Source: Anthostomella pinea
Lineage: Eukaryota > Ascomycota > Sordariomycetes > Xylariales > Xylariaceae
Reading direction: 5' to 3'
Assembly: GCA_963556695.1 (NCBI GenBank)
Contig: CAUWAG010000003.1
Coordinates: 3,286,001 to 3,350,000, forward strand
DNA: 64,000 bases
Shown here: piece after piece, positions 10,065-22,550 of the stretch
Layout: each line of letters begins with the position of its first letter
Numbering within the stretch: position 1 is the first letter of the stretch
Notes under the pieces: model-generated
Databases searched by the model: none
What the model was told of the DNA's origin: nothing
What the model saw: the letters and a program-made list of their open reading frames with translations, nothing else
Program-made: the position numbers and the translations under genes

Positions 10065-13000
10065 ATGGCCAGCAAGAAGCCGACACATTTGCCGCTGTCG
10101 CCGTCCAGTGTAGCCTCGTCCCTCCCGAAATCGCGGCGCGAGTCTGTCGCCTCGTCGTCCGTCACTCCCAGCCACGTCGATAAAGATCACCTCGCCCAGG
10201 CCCTCGACAAGATCCATACCTCCGCCAAGGAAAGGGATGTTCTGACCACGTTCAACGACTTTGCCCCGTCGCCCGACTCGTCTACGGCCGCCGAGAACAA
10301 AGGGTTCACGGGAGACTTGGTGCAGAATGGTATCAGCGGTCTTTACTCTCGGTTCAAGGAGGCGGTAGGAGTCAGTGGTAGGGATAGGTTGGGGGTGTAC
10401 ACGGGCATGGAGCCTTCAGAAACAGACAGTCAAGATGCTTCCTCCAAAAAGAGCTCGAGCACGACCGTGGCAACACCCAGGTCTGCCGCGCCTCCATTAC
10501 CCCGCGCTGATACTGGCCGCTCGACTTCCACCTTCAACTCGATGATGACGGATCCAATGGCTTCTACTGTGGCTTCGCCGTCAGGTGCGTTTGCCAGCGA
10601 GAGTCATACCCAGCAGCCTCAATCGGCCAAAGCCTCATTCGTAACCAACTTGGCAACCTCCAAGTCTGCCTCTTCTAGCCGCCAAAGTATTCCGAATATG
10701 ACGAAACCCACGGCCACTATCACACCTGTGAACGTGAGTGCGTTCCGAGAAGGACCTCGCACGCTCTCCGCCCGGAATGAGGAGGGGCAGGGCAGAGCGA
10801 CTGGTAGGAAGATTGTTAGTAGTGAGGGACAAACAGGTGTATCAAACGCAGAGATCTCGGCTTTCTACGATGATACCAAGAGTGCTCCGGCCGTCGACAA
10901 ACTGGCAGCTTCTAGCCGCTCGAGGCGGGATGATGGCTTCACTGTGGACGGGAATACCGAATTGCCCATCAGTCCTTTCAAGGCATCAAATCCGGCAGCG
11001 CCGGCTAATTCTACTGTTCCCCGGGGGTCTTCGTCGGAACATAGATTGCTATCACCGCCCACTCGCGCGACTGGAAGAGATACCACGCGGCGCCCTGCGG
11101 TAATCGATCGCATCAGAAGCTCGCAGGCTTCGGGTAGTCACTCGAGATCCTCGTCCATCTCCGCCGAGCCGAGCACGGTCAACACCTCTGCGCACGATAA
11201 CGTCCACCATGACTCTTTTGCGCAAGCTGCGAAACCTCAGCGAACGAGGTCCGGAGAGAATCGAATCTCAGGCACAGTTGCCCACGAAGGCGCGCCTGGA
11301 GTAGTGAACGCGCAACTTGAGTTAATGCGCAAGCAAGTCTTGAGCAAGGATTTCTGGATGGCTGACGAGACTTGCAAAGAGTGTTTTCTATGTACTGCAC
11401 CATTCACAGCTTTCCGCCGCAAACACCACTGCAGGACCTGCGGTTGTATTTTTGATAGCAGGTGTACATCCATCATCTCAGGCCAGCGGTTTGGGGTGCA
11501 AGGGACGCTGCGTGTCTGCAAACCCTGTCTGGCCATTATCCTTCAGAGGCAAGATGGGAATGCGTCGGATGACTCGGCTGATGAATCGTATCTGTCAGGG
11601 ATGTTCCGATCAAATCAACCAAAGTCGTCGCTCTCGTCCGTGGTCAAACAAGATAGAGACGACGCCAGCATATCGGAAAGGACCGATGTCGATGATGATA
11701 GCAGATCTAGGACTACGCCAATGATGGCCATTCCGGCTACGAGGCGAATAGGAGAATCATCAAACCGCCACTCTGCTGTTTTGGAGATTGATGCCCCGCA
11801 GTTAATCAGGCCCAGCTCATCGAGATCTTTGATGTCAATGACTTCTAGCAGACCGCAGTCTTCCGGTCAAAGGCGCCATCATTCCAAGCACAATATATGG
11901 AACCGCTTCAAGCCCTCGCCGGACGACAGAGCCCCCTTCCGGAGATCCGCAAATGAGGAAGTAGCCAAGAAGGCCAGCCTGTCTGCATTTCATGACGACA
12001 ATGTGATTGACCCCGACCTGGCTCCGTTCATGTCGGACGAGTCCAGTGGCGATGAACAGATGAGCATCATGGGTACTATGGCTGGAAATGAGCCGCACGC
12101 ATCCAGTACCGATCACGAGAGGTCCAACTTTGGACAATACCTGGGAGGAGGGAGGAGGAATCGTACCAGGACCCAAGCTGAGAAGAGCGTAAGCGGCTTC
12201 AGTTTTATGAGCCGCGGCGTTGACGAGTTGCAACCGAGAACCTCCAGGCGGCGAAACCTGAGTGTTGCCAGCGGACATCAGGGGCATCACTTGCGGTCTC
12301 CTCGGCCGAAGTCTTTCATAATGAAAGGCCCGTCAGGTTCGAATGAGACCCTTCCCTTATTCGACAGCCCGGGGACGTCTGATGTGCCGCGCCTGACTCG
12401 AAGCTCGTCCATGAAGGGGGATAAAAAGCCTCGCGTGGAGCTTAATCCTGCGAGTCTTCTCCATGTTCGCAGGCTTCTTCGGCAACTTCTCCATGACGCC
12501 GATGTACCAAATGCGGCTGCCTGGGAGAAGGCCCTGATCCCTATCCTGCTGAAGTGTACAACATCTGTGGACCCCGATATTGACCGTGGAGACGACATCG
12601 ATATCCGGCACTACGTCAAGCTCAAAAAGATCCCTGGAGGCAGACCGAGCGACACATGCTATGTGTCAGGTGTCATTTTCACCAAGAAGCTTGCGCTGAA
12701 AAGCATGGCGCGCCGCATGTCTAATCCTCGGGTTGTCATCGTGTCTTTTCCCATCGAGTATCAGCGACACCAGCAACATTTCATGAGTCTACAACCAGTC
12801 ATAGAGCAGGAGAGGGAGTACCTCAAACAACTGGTGAATAGGATCACTGCCCTCCGACCTCAATTGCTATTAGTCGAGAAGAGCGTATCCGGTCTCGCGT
12901 TGCAGTTCTTGTCGGAAGCAAAGATCGCGGTGGCGTACAACGTCAAGCCTTCTGTGCTCTCTGCTGTTTCCCGTTGTCTGGAGACAGAGATCATCTCCTC

Positions 13001-16000
13001 CGTGGATATGTTGGCACTTCCGCCACACCAATTCCAGACTGGCAAAAGCAGCGGATTTGAAGTCAAAACTTTCGTTAACGAGGGGATACCCGGCCGTAAG
13101 AAGACGTACATCTTTCTGTCTAGCCACCAGGAAGAGCTAGGCTGTACAATTGCTCTTAGGGGTGCACCGACACCCGTTCTCGCCAAACTCAAGTACATCA
13201 CCGAATTCATGGTATACGTTGTATACAACCTTAAACTCGAGTCCTGCTTGATGCGGGACTCTTTTATCCAGCTTCCAACGAGTGACCACCTCGCCAGGGG
13301 TTCCACCCAGTTTGGCGACGACAGCATCCACTCATCAGTGTCCCAAGCGCCTGACACGGATGACCGACAGAGAACCCTCTCAACAACGGCACAGGAAGTC
13401 CCTATCGCGAATCAGAACTTGTCTGACTCCGAGGAGAAAGTCGGGGAACCGACGAACAGTACCATGCCGCGAGAACTTCTTTCCCAGAACATTCAACACA
13501 CCGACAAGTTGGTATACGTCCACGAGACACATGCCCGGGCATCTCATGATAGTCTTGTTCCAGAAGACATCCCGATGCCTACGTTTTATAGCGACATGGT
13601 GGCAAAGTACGACACGAAGATACTTTCCGCGTCTCCATTTGTGAAGTTTTCACAGCCCTACCTGCTCATGAGGGCCCGGGAACAAGAGCGTAGGCTCGTA
13701 CATCTGAAGAGGCTCCGAGACCAAGACATCGTAGAAGAGCGCGTTGATGATGAAAAACCCAAACCCCAAAGATTTCAACTGATCAAGCCGGAGATGGTAC
13801 TACAACCTGGCCATAAAGCGCCTCGGCAGATAATGGAGGTACTCCATGCTGTTCACGATGCTGAGTACGATAAGGCTCTCTACAACTACCAGACGCAGAC
13901 GAGGTCATGGGAACTCTATATCCAGGGCAATTTAGACCTCTTTGATCCCTACGCACACCAAAACATTGTCGTCTTACATTCGGTCATCTGCACGGAGACG
14001 AAAATCCCATGCGTCGAGCCGACCTTGATCGCCCTTGGCTTTTACGATGAACATACGGATCATGGTAACAACATGGACCCGGATTGCACACTAGGCCAGT
14101 ACATTGAGGATGTCTGCTATGGTGCTGACTCGACCTGTACATCCAATGGCTGTGATAGGAAGATGAGTCAACACCATCGAACTTATGTCCACGGCGAAGC
14201 ACGCATTACAGTCTTCATTGAACAGGAAATCAAGGGTAGACCTCGCCGAGAGAGCATCATGATGTGGAGCTACTGCAAGGTGTGCAAGCGCGAGACCAGT
14301 GAGATGGAGATGTCCAAGGGAACCTGGAAATACTCATTCGGCAAGTACCTCGAGCTATCCTTCTGGAGTAGGGGCACCCACTTGGTCAGAGATGACGATG
14401 TTGACGGCTGGAACTGCCCCCACGATCACCACCGCGAACATATACGCTACTTTGGTCTGGAAGACAAGATCATACGGGTGCATTACGATCCCATCGATCT
14501 CTTGGAGATTATTGTGCCGCGAGTCCGAATCACCTGGAAGGTCGAGCATGACCTCAACATGAAGAACGAGATCTTCACACATTGCCAAGAGCGGTGGACT
14601 CGATTCACTGCTTCAGTCAAAGCCAGACTGAAAGCTATCAAGCTCGAGAATATTCTCCCCGAAAAGTCCGAAGCGTGTAAGGCCGAGATTGACCGACTTA
14701 CGAAGAAGATACAGGATGAGCATGCCTCCCTTGTGCGGAAACTGCAGGACAAGTACATGAACTCCAAATACTACGAAGTTATCCCCTTTAATGTGGCGCT
14801 CCGGGAGATGCTTGTCAAGGTTGCTGAGTGGGATGCAGCCTTTGCGAAGTTTGAGACAGACTTCCTACCATCTGACAAGGACATCCGGAGACTCACGATG
14901 ATTCAGCTACGCAAGATGTTTACGGACGAATCGAAAGAGTCATTGTCAAACAACGAGCCAGCAACTGAGCTGACGGACTTCAGCGAAAAGCAGACGCAAG
15001 CGAGCGTCTCAGAGAGCGATGGCAAGCCGGACACACAGCCCATTGATACGAGTCCGAATATTTCCCAAACAGATACCAGTGCAGAACTCACTCCTAGGGA
15101 TATCCGATCCCCGGAAGCGACGCTTGCGTCTGCAGCAGACGCAACTCGTGGAAGGGTCGAACCCTTAGATTTAGCGACCCCGAAGACCCCCACTCGAAAT
15201 CTGCCACCTCGAGACCAGTCTGGTGGTCTTGTCGCGACACCACTGACATCCGCGCCTACCGAGGTTGGGACTCCCCTGAGTAATATGTCTTTGCACGTGG
15301 TCCCGACTGGGCCGGTATATGCGGAGCCGTCCTTGTCGGTCACGGAACAGGTGGAACAATTGCGTCGGCGGCAGCAGGCTGTCGTCCTGGACAAGGCTAC
15401 TATACCTGCGGATAGTGCAGCAGTGGGCATACCCGCCGAGCCTGCCAAAGTGGAACCGGAACGCGGCTCTTCTCGTAGGATGGGATTGGCCGTGTCACCG
15501 CCTATGGTTCGTGCACTATCTCAGCCAGTCAATAGTATACCAACGCTGCCCCGTACAAGCTCTGCTATAGGTAAGAAAGTGTTCGGGGCTGGTAAGGACA
15601 AGGATAGGGTCACTCCCTCCGAAATACCACCTGGCAACGAACCTCGCAAGACCTTGACGAACGAATCGATCAAAGAGGGGAAGAAGATGTTCAGCCTCAA
15701 GCCTCACCGGAAGGGCAACCAGTCATCCATCCCACGGTTTGTTGGGAAGAAGGACTCTAGGGTATCTACGATTCGCAAGCACTTTGAACAGCTGAGTCGG
15801 GAATTCGAGAAGGAACGGGAGAAAGACCGCAAGAAGCGCGCAGCCAAGATGTCCCATTCCAGGCCGTTCCTCCAGCACTCCACAACCAAAGCTATTGTCG
15901 AGGTTTACCAGGATGTTGATGACGCGGTGCAAGAACCTGGTCCGATCGAGGAAGACCAAGTGATTGAAAGAGAAATGGGTGAGCCTATTACCCATGCCGC

Positions 16001-17655
16001 AACGGAGCCAAGTACAGCAGCTTCGGCAATTGATCAAACCGCCGAAGAACCACTCCAAGACCATCGATCTCGCTCAGATTCGCCGCAACAAACCGAAGAG
16101 GCAGCAAACGAAATTGAGACGGACGATCAGACTCTCAACACGAGTCTTGGTCCCACAGATGATGAACAAGGGGATAGCGATACTGAGCACTCACTGCTTG
16201 ACGGCACTACCCTCGAGGAAATCGCCGAATCGCTGGACTCCAGCACCGAGATTCCTCTGGAGCTTCCCAAACACGACAAGATGAACTTCATCAAGGTACT
16301 CACGAACTTTTGGAACGAACGATCGGCAAGCCAGTGGCCACCACTCGACTACCCGCTCAATTCCACGGACCATATCTTCATCGACTCGGACATCATTGTG
16401 AGAGAGGACGAGCCGAGTTCAGTGATCGCATTTGCTCTCTCCTCCGAGCACTATTTGAAGACACTCCGCGGGTTTCATTGCCGGAAGCCCGGCAAGGGCG
16501 GCAAGCTCTCCTCAGACTCGGAGGGCGATGCGGCAACCGAGGTGCTTCCGGATGTCGAGGAAACGATCAGTGAGGGCCGCCTAGAGAACAGCCTTTTCAA
16601 TACTATGAGCAGTCACTACAAGTACCAATTCACCGAGGGGTCAGCCAAGATGCTCGTAAAGATTTTCTACGCCGAGCAGTTTGATGCGCTGCGACGAAAG
16701 TGCGGCGTGGCCGATCGCATCGTTGAATCCCTCTCCCGATGCCTCAAGTGGGATTCCAAAGGGGGCAAGACAAAGTCCGTGTTCCTCAAGACACAAGATG
16801 ACCGCATGGTGATGAAGGTGTGTCCTGTCCTCGGCGCTAGATGACACGTTCTCTGCTAACAGTGTGCTCAGTCGTTATCCCCAATCGAGACTGCGGCGTT
16901 CTTGAAGTTTGCGCCTGCGTACTTTGGCATAATGGCCGAGGCACTGTTCCATGATCTCCCTTCTGTTATTGCCAAGATGCTCGGCTTCTTCCAAGTCACC
17001 ATCAAGAACCCAATGACCAATACGGAAATCAAGCTTGATCTGCTTCTCATGGAGAACCTGTTCTATGACCGAGCACCAACGCGCATCTTCGATCTCAAAG
17101 GCTCAATGCGGAACCGCAAAATCCAGTCGACTGGTGAACCAGACGAAGTACTGCTCGACGAGAACATGGTGGAGTATATCTACGAATCTCCGTTGTTTGC
17201 CAGGGAGCACTCGAAGAGACTGCTCCGTTCATCTGTTTTCAACGACACATTGTTCCTGGCTCGGCAAAACGTGATGGATTATTCTCTCATGATCGCCGTC
17301 GACGAGGTCAAGAAGGAGCTGGTGGTTGGCATCATCGATTGCATCCGAACTTACACTTGGGACAAGAAGCTCGAGAGTTGGATCAAGGATCGCGGCTTTG
17401 CGGGAGGCAACCGTAATCGGCCAACGGTGACGAGTCCGAAGGAGTACAAGTCCCGGTTCAGAGAGGCCATGGCAAGGTACGCCTAATAACGTTTCAATAC
17501 TTGATGTTCCATTACTGACAAGGTGCAGATACATCCTGCAGGCGCCAAACTGCTGGCATCAATTCGATGCGCCGTTCATGGCGCCCAGACAGCGGGGAGA
17601 AGGCAACATGGCTGGCGATGACGCAGCAGTGGGGATCGCCGACTTTGGTGCTTGA
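10065..17655 (+). CDS. FAB1: 1-phosphatidylinositol-3-phosphate 5-kinase Fab1/PIKfyve
   Basis: Three exons, 10065-16817, 16872-17476 and 17529-17655, give about 2494 aa. The enzyme makes PI(3,5)P2 from PI3P on endosome and vacuole membranes. Domains: a FYVE zinc finger at about 430-490 (FWMADETCKECFLCTAPFTAF, RRKHHCRTCG, CRVCKPCL-like end); a TCP1/Cpn60-like chaperonin domain at about 860-1070; the Fab1 Cys/His-rich region around 1355-1560 (CTSNGCDRKMSQHH, SYCKVCKRETSEM); and a C-terminal PIP kinase domain from about 2065 with FDLKGSMRNRKIQ, NVMDYSLMIAVDE and VGIIDCIRTYTWDKKLESW. Long disordered Ser-rich linkers separate them. The first intron could end at 16862 or 16871; the latter gives MVMKSLSPIE, closer to the family. 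Confidence 0.96.
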
Positions 17656-18221
17656 GCAGACGTCACACAAGTTGACACTCATAGTAGACGCAGAGGAGCT
17701 ATATCAACTTTCATTTGCTGGCATGGGTTCACAAGGAGTCTGAGAGCATACAATTTGCAACAACAGAACATTCCTCTGCGCAGTGTGAAGGCGAAGGAAT
17801 TAGGTACATATTGGGCGGGAGCTTTGCATTGCCTGGGTCATGAGACTGCAGTTACGAATAGATACCCATCAAAGTAATGAAAATCATGACGAATGCTGTT
17901 ATGTCCATAGACTGTAAAATCCAGCGTCGTTTTTCTCCCATCCTGTCTCGTATTGTTTTTTACAACTGTGACAAGACACAAGACCAGCCATTTGTTTAGC
18001 GGCCAGTCAAGCCGGAGTCGGCCCCGTCGACCCCACTAAAATTCCATATTGAACCGAAAGTTGAAACCTTCAACATCGTCTCATCCACCCAAATCTCATA
18101 CCCGCCCTCGAACCCATGCATTGAACCAGCAATATGCATGTAGAATGCAGATGATACAAGATACTCACGATACGACGACAGCCACCAGAAAGCTCCGTCC
18201 CATGCGTGCAATGACCGCGCC
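17656..18221. promoter_or_regulatory. FAB1 3' region and MDM12 promoter/leader
   Basis: This intergenic stretch has no further gene. Its last 20 bases hold a short upstream ORF at 18202-18231 (9 codons) that overlaps the MDM12 start codon in another frame. Confidence 0.45.
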
Positions 18222-18231
18222 ATGTCGATAG
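18202..18231 (+). promoter_or_regulatory. Short upstream ORF overlapping the MDM12 start codon
   Basis: ATG at 18202, in-frame ATG at 18211 and TAG at 18229-18231 define a 9-residue reading frame. It covers the MDM12 ATG (18222) in a different frame. If the mRNA begins upstream of 18202, ribosomes must leak past it to start MDM12. The mRNA start is unknown, so function is inferred. Confidence 0.4.
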
Positions 18232-19691
18232 ACCTGAACTGGGAGACGCTGACGGGCGGGCCGGACGGCGAGGCGCTGGCCGAGCGCATCCGCGACTTCA
18301 TCCACGTCAAGTTCCAGTCGGTGCAGCTGCCGCGCTTCATCAAGTCGGTCACCGTGCACGACTTCGCCTTTGGCTCCATCCCGCCCGAGGTCGTGCTCAA
18401 GGACATCTGCGACCCGCTGCCGGATTTCTACGAGGAGAACCCCGATGTCGACGGGGATGAGGAGGAAGAAGAGGACGAGGGGAAGGACGTGGTGCCAGCT
18501 GAGGAGGAGGTGCCCGACGTCATCAAAGCCGCGGAGCGCAGACGACGCGATGATCAGGCACGCAGGCTCGTTGGGCCTGTGAGGGGCACGAGCTGGACCG
18601 GAGGCGGGCTGGGCCTGGGCGCGCCGTTTGGCGAGGGGGGCGCGTTCCCGCCGCACATTCACACCGCGGGCCTGCGCAGCGCGCCCGGCACGCCCGCAGA
18701 TCTGGGCAGTCCGTTCCTGGCACTCGGCGCGTCGACGCCGGGCATACCGGGCGGGACCTCCAACATGCACTACTTCCAGTCCAAGCTCGCGTCGGGCTGG
18801 TCCGGCACGCAGACGCCGCTGGCTGCGGTGGCGGGCGCGCAACACCTCAATGGGTGGCTGGATATGGCGCATCCGCAGATGCCGCCGTCGGAGCGATATC
18901 AGTGGAGTCCGCGACGGGGACATGGGCATAGTCGGCATGCGTCGCGGAGTTCGTCTATCTCGGTTGCGGATTCTCCGTCTGCGCTTGCGCCGGCGCAGAC
19001 GCTGCGCGAGAAACATAGCGTTTCGACCTTGGCGCCCACGTCGGCAGGGACGTCGCGGCCGCCGACGCGGGATAACCTACTGGTCGGCTCGGCCATCGAC
19101 GAAGAGTACGACGACGGTCCCAACGCAGACAGCGGCCGAAGAGGGGGTAGAGGTGGAGGTGGCGGAGGAGTCGACGGCGAAGCGGGAGAGGACGAGGAGC
19201 CCAAGTACCAAGAGCCCCGCGTCGAGGACATGCAGGCCGTCTTCCGCATCCGGTACGGCGGCGACGTGCGGCTCGAGCTGACAGCCGAGATCCTGCTCGA
19301 CTACCCGATGCCGAGCTTCGTCGGGATCCCCGTCAAGCTCAACATCACGGGCCTGACGTTCGACGGGGTCGGCGTCGTGGCGAATATTCGGAAGAGGGTG
19401 CATTTCTGCTTTCTCAGCCCGGAGGACGCCCTGGCGGCTGTGGCGGAGGACGATGATGAGGAGGAGGATGTGGATGGGCATGGGAAGGGAAAGGCGAATG
19501 CGTCGGCGCAGAAGGGCAGGCTGGGCGGCCTGCTGCAGGAGATCCGCGTCGAGAGCGAGATTGGCCAGCGTGAGGGCTCGAAGCAGAGCCTTAAGAACGT
19601 GGGCAAGGTCGAGAAGTTTGTACTTGAGCAGGTGAGACGCATCTTCGAGGAGGAGTTCGTGTACCCTAGTTTCTGGACGTTCTTGGTGTAG
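18222..19691 (+). CDS. MDM12: Mdm12, ERMES complex subunit at ER-mitochondria contacts
   Basis: Single exon, 489 aa. Mdm12 bridges Mmm1 and Mdm34 in the ERMES lipid-transfer complex. Seen: the Mdm12 start [40 protein letters not shown] and [18 protein letters not shown] (residues 1-67), then a Glu/Asp-rich run. The second half of the SMP fold follows at about 330-489: [47 protein letters not shown], and the end [11 protein letters not shown]. Between them lie about 250 mainly Gly/Ser/Pro residues, the filamentous-fungal insertion in the SMP domain, here long. GC content is high, which opens long antisense frames. Confidence 0.96.
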   Translation: MSIDLNWETLTGGPDGEALAERIRDFIHVKFQSVQLPRFIKSVTVHDFAFGSIPPEVVLKDICDPLPDFYEENPDVDGDEEEEEDEGKDVVPAEEEVPDVIKAAERRRRDDQARRLVGPVRGTSWTGGGLGLGAPFGEGGAFPPHIHTAGLRSAPGTPADLGSPFLALGASTPGIPGGTSNMHYFQSKLASGWSGTQTPLAAVAGAQHLNGWLDMAHPQMPPSERYQWSPRRGHGHSRHASRSSSISVADSPSALAPAQTLREKHSVSTLAPTSAGTSRPPTRDNLLVGSAIDEEYDDGPNADSGRRGGRGGGGGGVDGEAGEDEEPKYQEPRVEDMQAVFRIRYGGDVRLELTAEILLDYPMPSFVGIPVKLNITGLTFDGVGVVANIRKRVHFCFLSPEDALAAVAEDDDEEEDVDGHGKGKANASAQKGRLGGLLQEIRVESEIGQREGSKQSLKNVGKVEKFVLEQVRRIFEEEFVYPSFWTFLV

Positions 19692-19925
19692 GCGTGGTTC
19701 CATGGGGAAGAATGCATATCATCGCAACTCATTAGGGACTGTCCTAGACGCTACCACTATTACTGAAGAGATGTCTGGCATCATACGTTCTATTAGTGCC
19801 GTAAACCCACACCGGAACCAATTTTCTATACTTGATCTCCCGTCTTACGCTCATACTAAGGACTGACCCGTCAACGGATCCCAACCCCCGTCCTACGGCG
19901 TTCAAACACATCCTTAGTAGAACTA
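19692..19925. other. MDM12 3' region
   Basis: Nothing recognisable. It runs into the candidate transposon relic. Confidence 0.3.
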
Positions 19926-20467
19926 TATGGGGGCTGGTTCTGGTTCCAGGACGGTCCCGTGATGGTGGCGGTACGGTTCTGATCAGGAACGGTTCCGGAT
20001 CACCGACCGTACCAACCAAAACCACCGTACCAACCAATACAACCAAGCCAACTAATTTTCCAGCTACCATGCCTAGCAAACCAACCAGACCACATAAAAA
20101 AAAAGTTACAATGTAAATAATAATCTTAGCATATATAGTCAATTTAAAAAACAACCGTGAAATATAAAATAAATTCTTAACTAATAATAAAAAACAAAAA
20201 ATTAAAACTTAAAAGGTCGCGCGTTCAACTTGAAAACCCAAAAAAATCACTTGAGAAAAAGTTAAATTTTTGATTTTTATATATATAGAATCATGGTACC
20301 AGTGCGGTGCGGTTGTGGAACGGTTCCTCTGGTTGGAACAGTGGTAAAATCGTTGCAACGGTTTCTTTTGTAGAACGGTTCCTAGTAAGGAATGGAGCCG
20401 CAAGGATTCCAAACAAGGAACTGTTCCAACCACAAAAACCGTTGCAGCACGGTTCCGACCCCCTATA
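19926..20467. mobile_element. Candidate non-autonomous DNA transposon relic with hAT-like subterminal repeats
   Basis: The left end (TATGGGGGCTGGTTC, from 19926) and the reverse complement of the right end (TATAGGGGGTCGGAACCG, ending near 20467) are similar, giving imperfect terminal inverted repeats. The motif ACGGTTCC or close variants recurs in both orientations near both ends (about 19952, 19973, 19988, 20319, 20377 and 20451). The centre (20090-20300) is very AT-rich with no coding capacity. Multiple short subterminal repeats are typical of hAT elements. No clear target-site duplication could be fixed. Confidence 0.4.
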
Positions 20468-21355
20468 CAATTCTGGTAAAGATCCCTACCGACACGCAGC
20501 GAACGTCGTAAGGAACTAATAGCGACCGCTTAAACCAACTAGGTCTCACACAACAACTGCCAAGCTACCATACACAGGGGTTGAGTCAGCTGGGGCATAC
20601 TGGTACACCAACATACACCTATATCGTACTGGACCGTGAATAAAGCATAATCCTTCGAGGCCATGCCCACCACGCAGAGAGAGCGAGTCATCCAAATGAA
20701 GCCATCAATGCCGAGGCTAGCTGCCAAACAAAAAAAATAAACAATACTCCCACCTGACCCTTTGAACTCTCGGCAGGCCTTGATAACCTGTCTCATGACC
20801 CGACACTCTCCTCGGCATGCTGGTCATCGACAATGACTTCACATCCAAGTGAGTAATGCCGAGCCCCCTGAAAGCATCACAAGGGTCAATACAGGTAGCC
20901 CCTTAAGAGCCACAGTGAACTAGAGTCTCGGCAACTTGCTCACTCGAGCAACTCGAGAATCAGCTGTCTCCACGAATAGCCCCCTTGTAACCAACATCGC
21001 ATCACATCGCATCGATATGGTGGCTCGGCAGTCTCCGCGTCGGGCTCCACGATGCCCTCACTTATGGTCTTCTGGGCATCGCGTCTTGTGATCTAGAATG
21101 GTGTTGTCCCTCATGTAGCCTGCCCCTTTTTCGATATAAGGAGCCACCCCTCTTGGTATCTCTCCTTCTGAATTCCTTGAACCAGCCTCCATCATCCATC
21201 ATCCACCATCCATCAACAGCCTCGACAGCATCATCAATATCCAGACCTACAACAGGACAGACAAAAGGACCAACAACACCATCACATATCATCTCTTCTC
21301 TTTTCTCCTACCATCAATCCATCCACCCATCAACCGACCACCACCAACCGCCAAG
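20468..21355. promoter_or_regulatory. Intergenic region and leader of the 97-aa gene
   Basis: No gene is seen. 21165-21350 is a C/A-rich leader with ATCCATC-type microrepeats directly before the ATG at 21356, as expected for the 5' UTR of a well-expressed small fungal gene. Confidence 0.35.
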
Positions 21356-21649
21356 ATGTGTTGGGTTACTTGGATCGCCTGCATCGAGCACCCCCAGTTC
21401 CGGGGCTACACGCTGGAGCGCTGCCACCAGGCGCAGAACTTCACCAACCCCCCGCGCGACCGATGGTTCACGACCCACTTCAACGCGCTGCCGCAGCAGA
21501 TCGTGCGTGAGCCGGGCTGCTTCATGAACGCCCCGCGCCACAACCAGGGCCTCATCACCACCGATGAGTGCCCCGAGGCCAACCCGAACGACCCCGCCCC
21601 GTGCCCTTGCTACATCGGCGACGGCAGAAGCCTCGGCCACGGCCACTAG
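21356..21649 (+). CDS. Small Cys-containing hypothetical protein (97 aa)
   Basis: Single exon, 97 aa, starting MCWVTWIACIEH and ending CPCYIGDGRSLGHGH. I do not recognise the family. Support for a real gene: strong G/C third-position bias unlike the flanks, a long pyrimidine-rich leader, and well-spaced Cys, Trp and Pro. Six cysteines occur (CW, AC, RC, GCF, EC, CPC) with no signal peptide or membrane segment, so a cytosolic, perhaps metal-binding, protein is possible. The antisense frame is only a shadow of the GC-rich code. Confidence 0.65.
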   Translation: MCWVTWIACIEHPQFRGYTLERCHQAQNFTNPPRDRWFTTHFNALPQQIVREPGCFMNAPRHNQGLITTDECPEANPNDPAPCPCYIGDGRSLGHGH

Positions 21650-22208
21650 GCTGGGCTGACTTCGCGTTTGCGTCTGCGTGTGCGGTCTCGTGTGTGTGGG
21701 TTGGGTTCCTGGCCGGGCCTTCGTGGCGGGCTAAGTGAGGGGAGGATAGGGGAGGAGTGGGGAGTGGGGAGTAGGGGACCGAAGAGAAAACCATGGCAGC
21801 TTTTGCAAAAACGGTATAAGCAGGGTAGAATAACCAACTGCAAGAGAATTTTGCTGAGTCCAGTACTTATTCCGGAGTGATTATGCTAATAATGTGATTT
21901 CGTGGAGAATTGTAACACGCCCTGTAATAAGTTGTGACATAAGCACCATTTAGGGGTTTAAGCCATTCCTAGCACCTGGCTGGGGCCTTGATCGTTACCC
22001 CTGAGCTGGTCGGCGCCTGACCGGTTGCTAACGTCGGCTTCATTCCCCCAATGTAAATATACCACATCAACTCATGCTGGCGAAGCTCCTTTTTGATCTC
22101 TTGCGGAATACTTTCCATTTCCTGCACGTAGATAATTAGAACGTCATAGAGATACGGCGGGTCTGCCTTTCGATGCTCTCTGTCTCTACGACCGGCTGCA
22201 CTCTTCGT
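21650..22208. other. Intergenic region
   Basis: This holds the 3' region of the 97-aa gene, with G-rich GGGGAGTGGGGAGT repeats near 21750. No coding signal is seen. Confidence 0.3.
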
Positions 22209-22550
22209 CTATTGACTCCGCGGATCGTGCGCGATGATCTCATCGGCGTTGTTGTCTCGGACTGTCTGAGGGAGGTCCATCATGTCTGCCGCGGCATTCA
22301 TAACTTGAACCTAGGCGTGTCTGATGCGGATAATCTCTTCTCTTTTCGACTGTACGAGGACCACCCGGAAGAACGCCTTGACATTGGAGACCTGTTGAGA
22401 CGAGTCGAGATACCTGCGACGAAGTTCGGCCAATTCGTCGATACAGCAAGAGGATTCAAGTCCGACATGTCTCGCATGTTTTAGCTTTAGAGCAAGCCCG
22501 AATTCGAGCCCCGTCAGGAGCAGTGGAAAGTTCTTTGAGCATGTATACAC
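22209..22550 (-). pseudogene. C-terminal gene remnant with one in-frame TAG
   Basis: On the minus strand a coding-like frame runs about 79 codons to a TAG at 22313-22311, then continues in the same frame for 33 codons (VQVMNAAADMMDLPQTV, DNNADEIIAHDPRSQ) to a second TAG at 22211-22209. The part before the first stop (IDELAELRRRYLDSSQQV, AFFRVVLVQSKREEIIRIR) is helical and charged like a real protein. Continuity across the stop suggests a CAG to TAG change in a once longer gene. No 5' part is found. Family unknown. Confidence 0.45.

Noticed and set aside
18165..19281. Long frames opposite and out of phase with MDM12
   Set aside because: Arg-rich shadow frames; MDM12 is unambiguous.
22173..22484. 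Plus-strand frame over the 22.2 kb remnant
   Set aside because: Could be coding, but the minus strand reads better and continues through one stop; treated as shadow.
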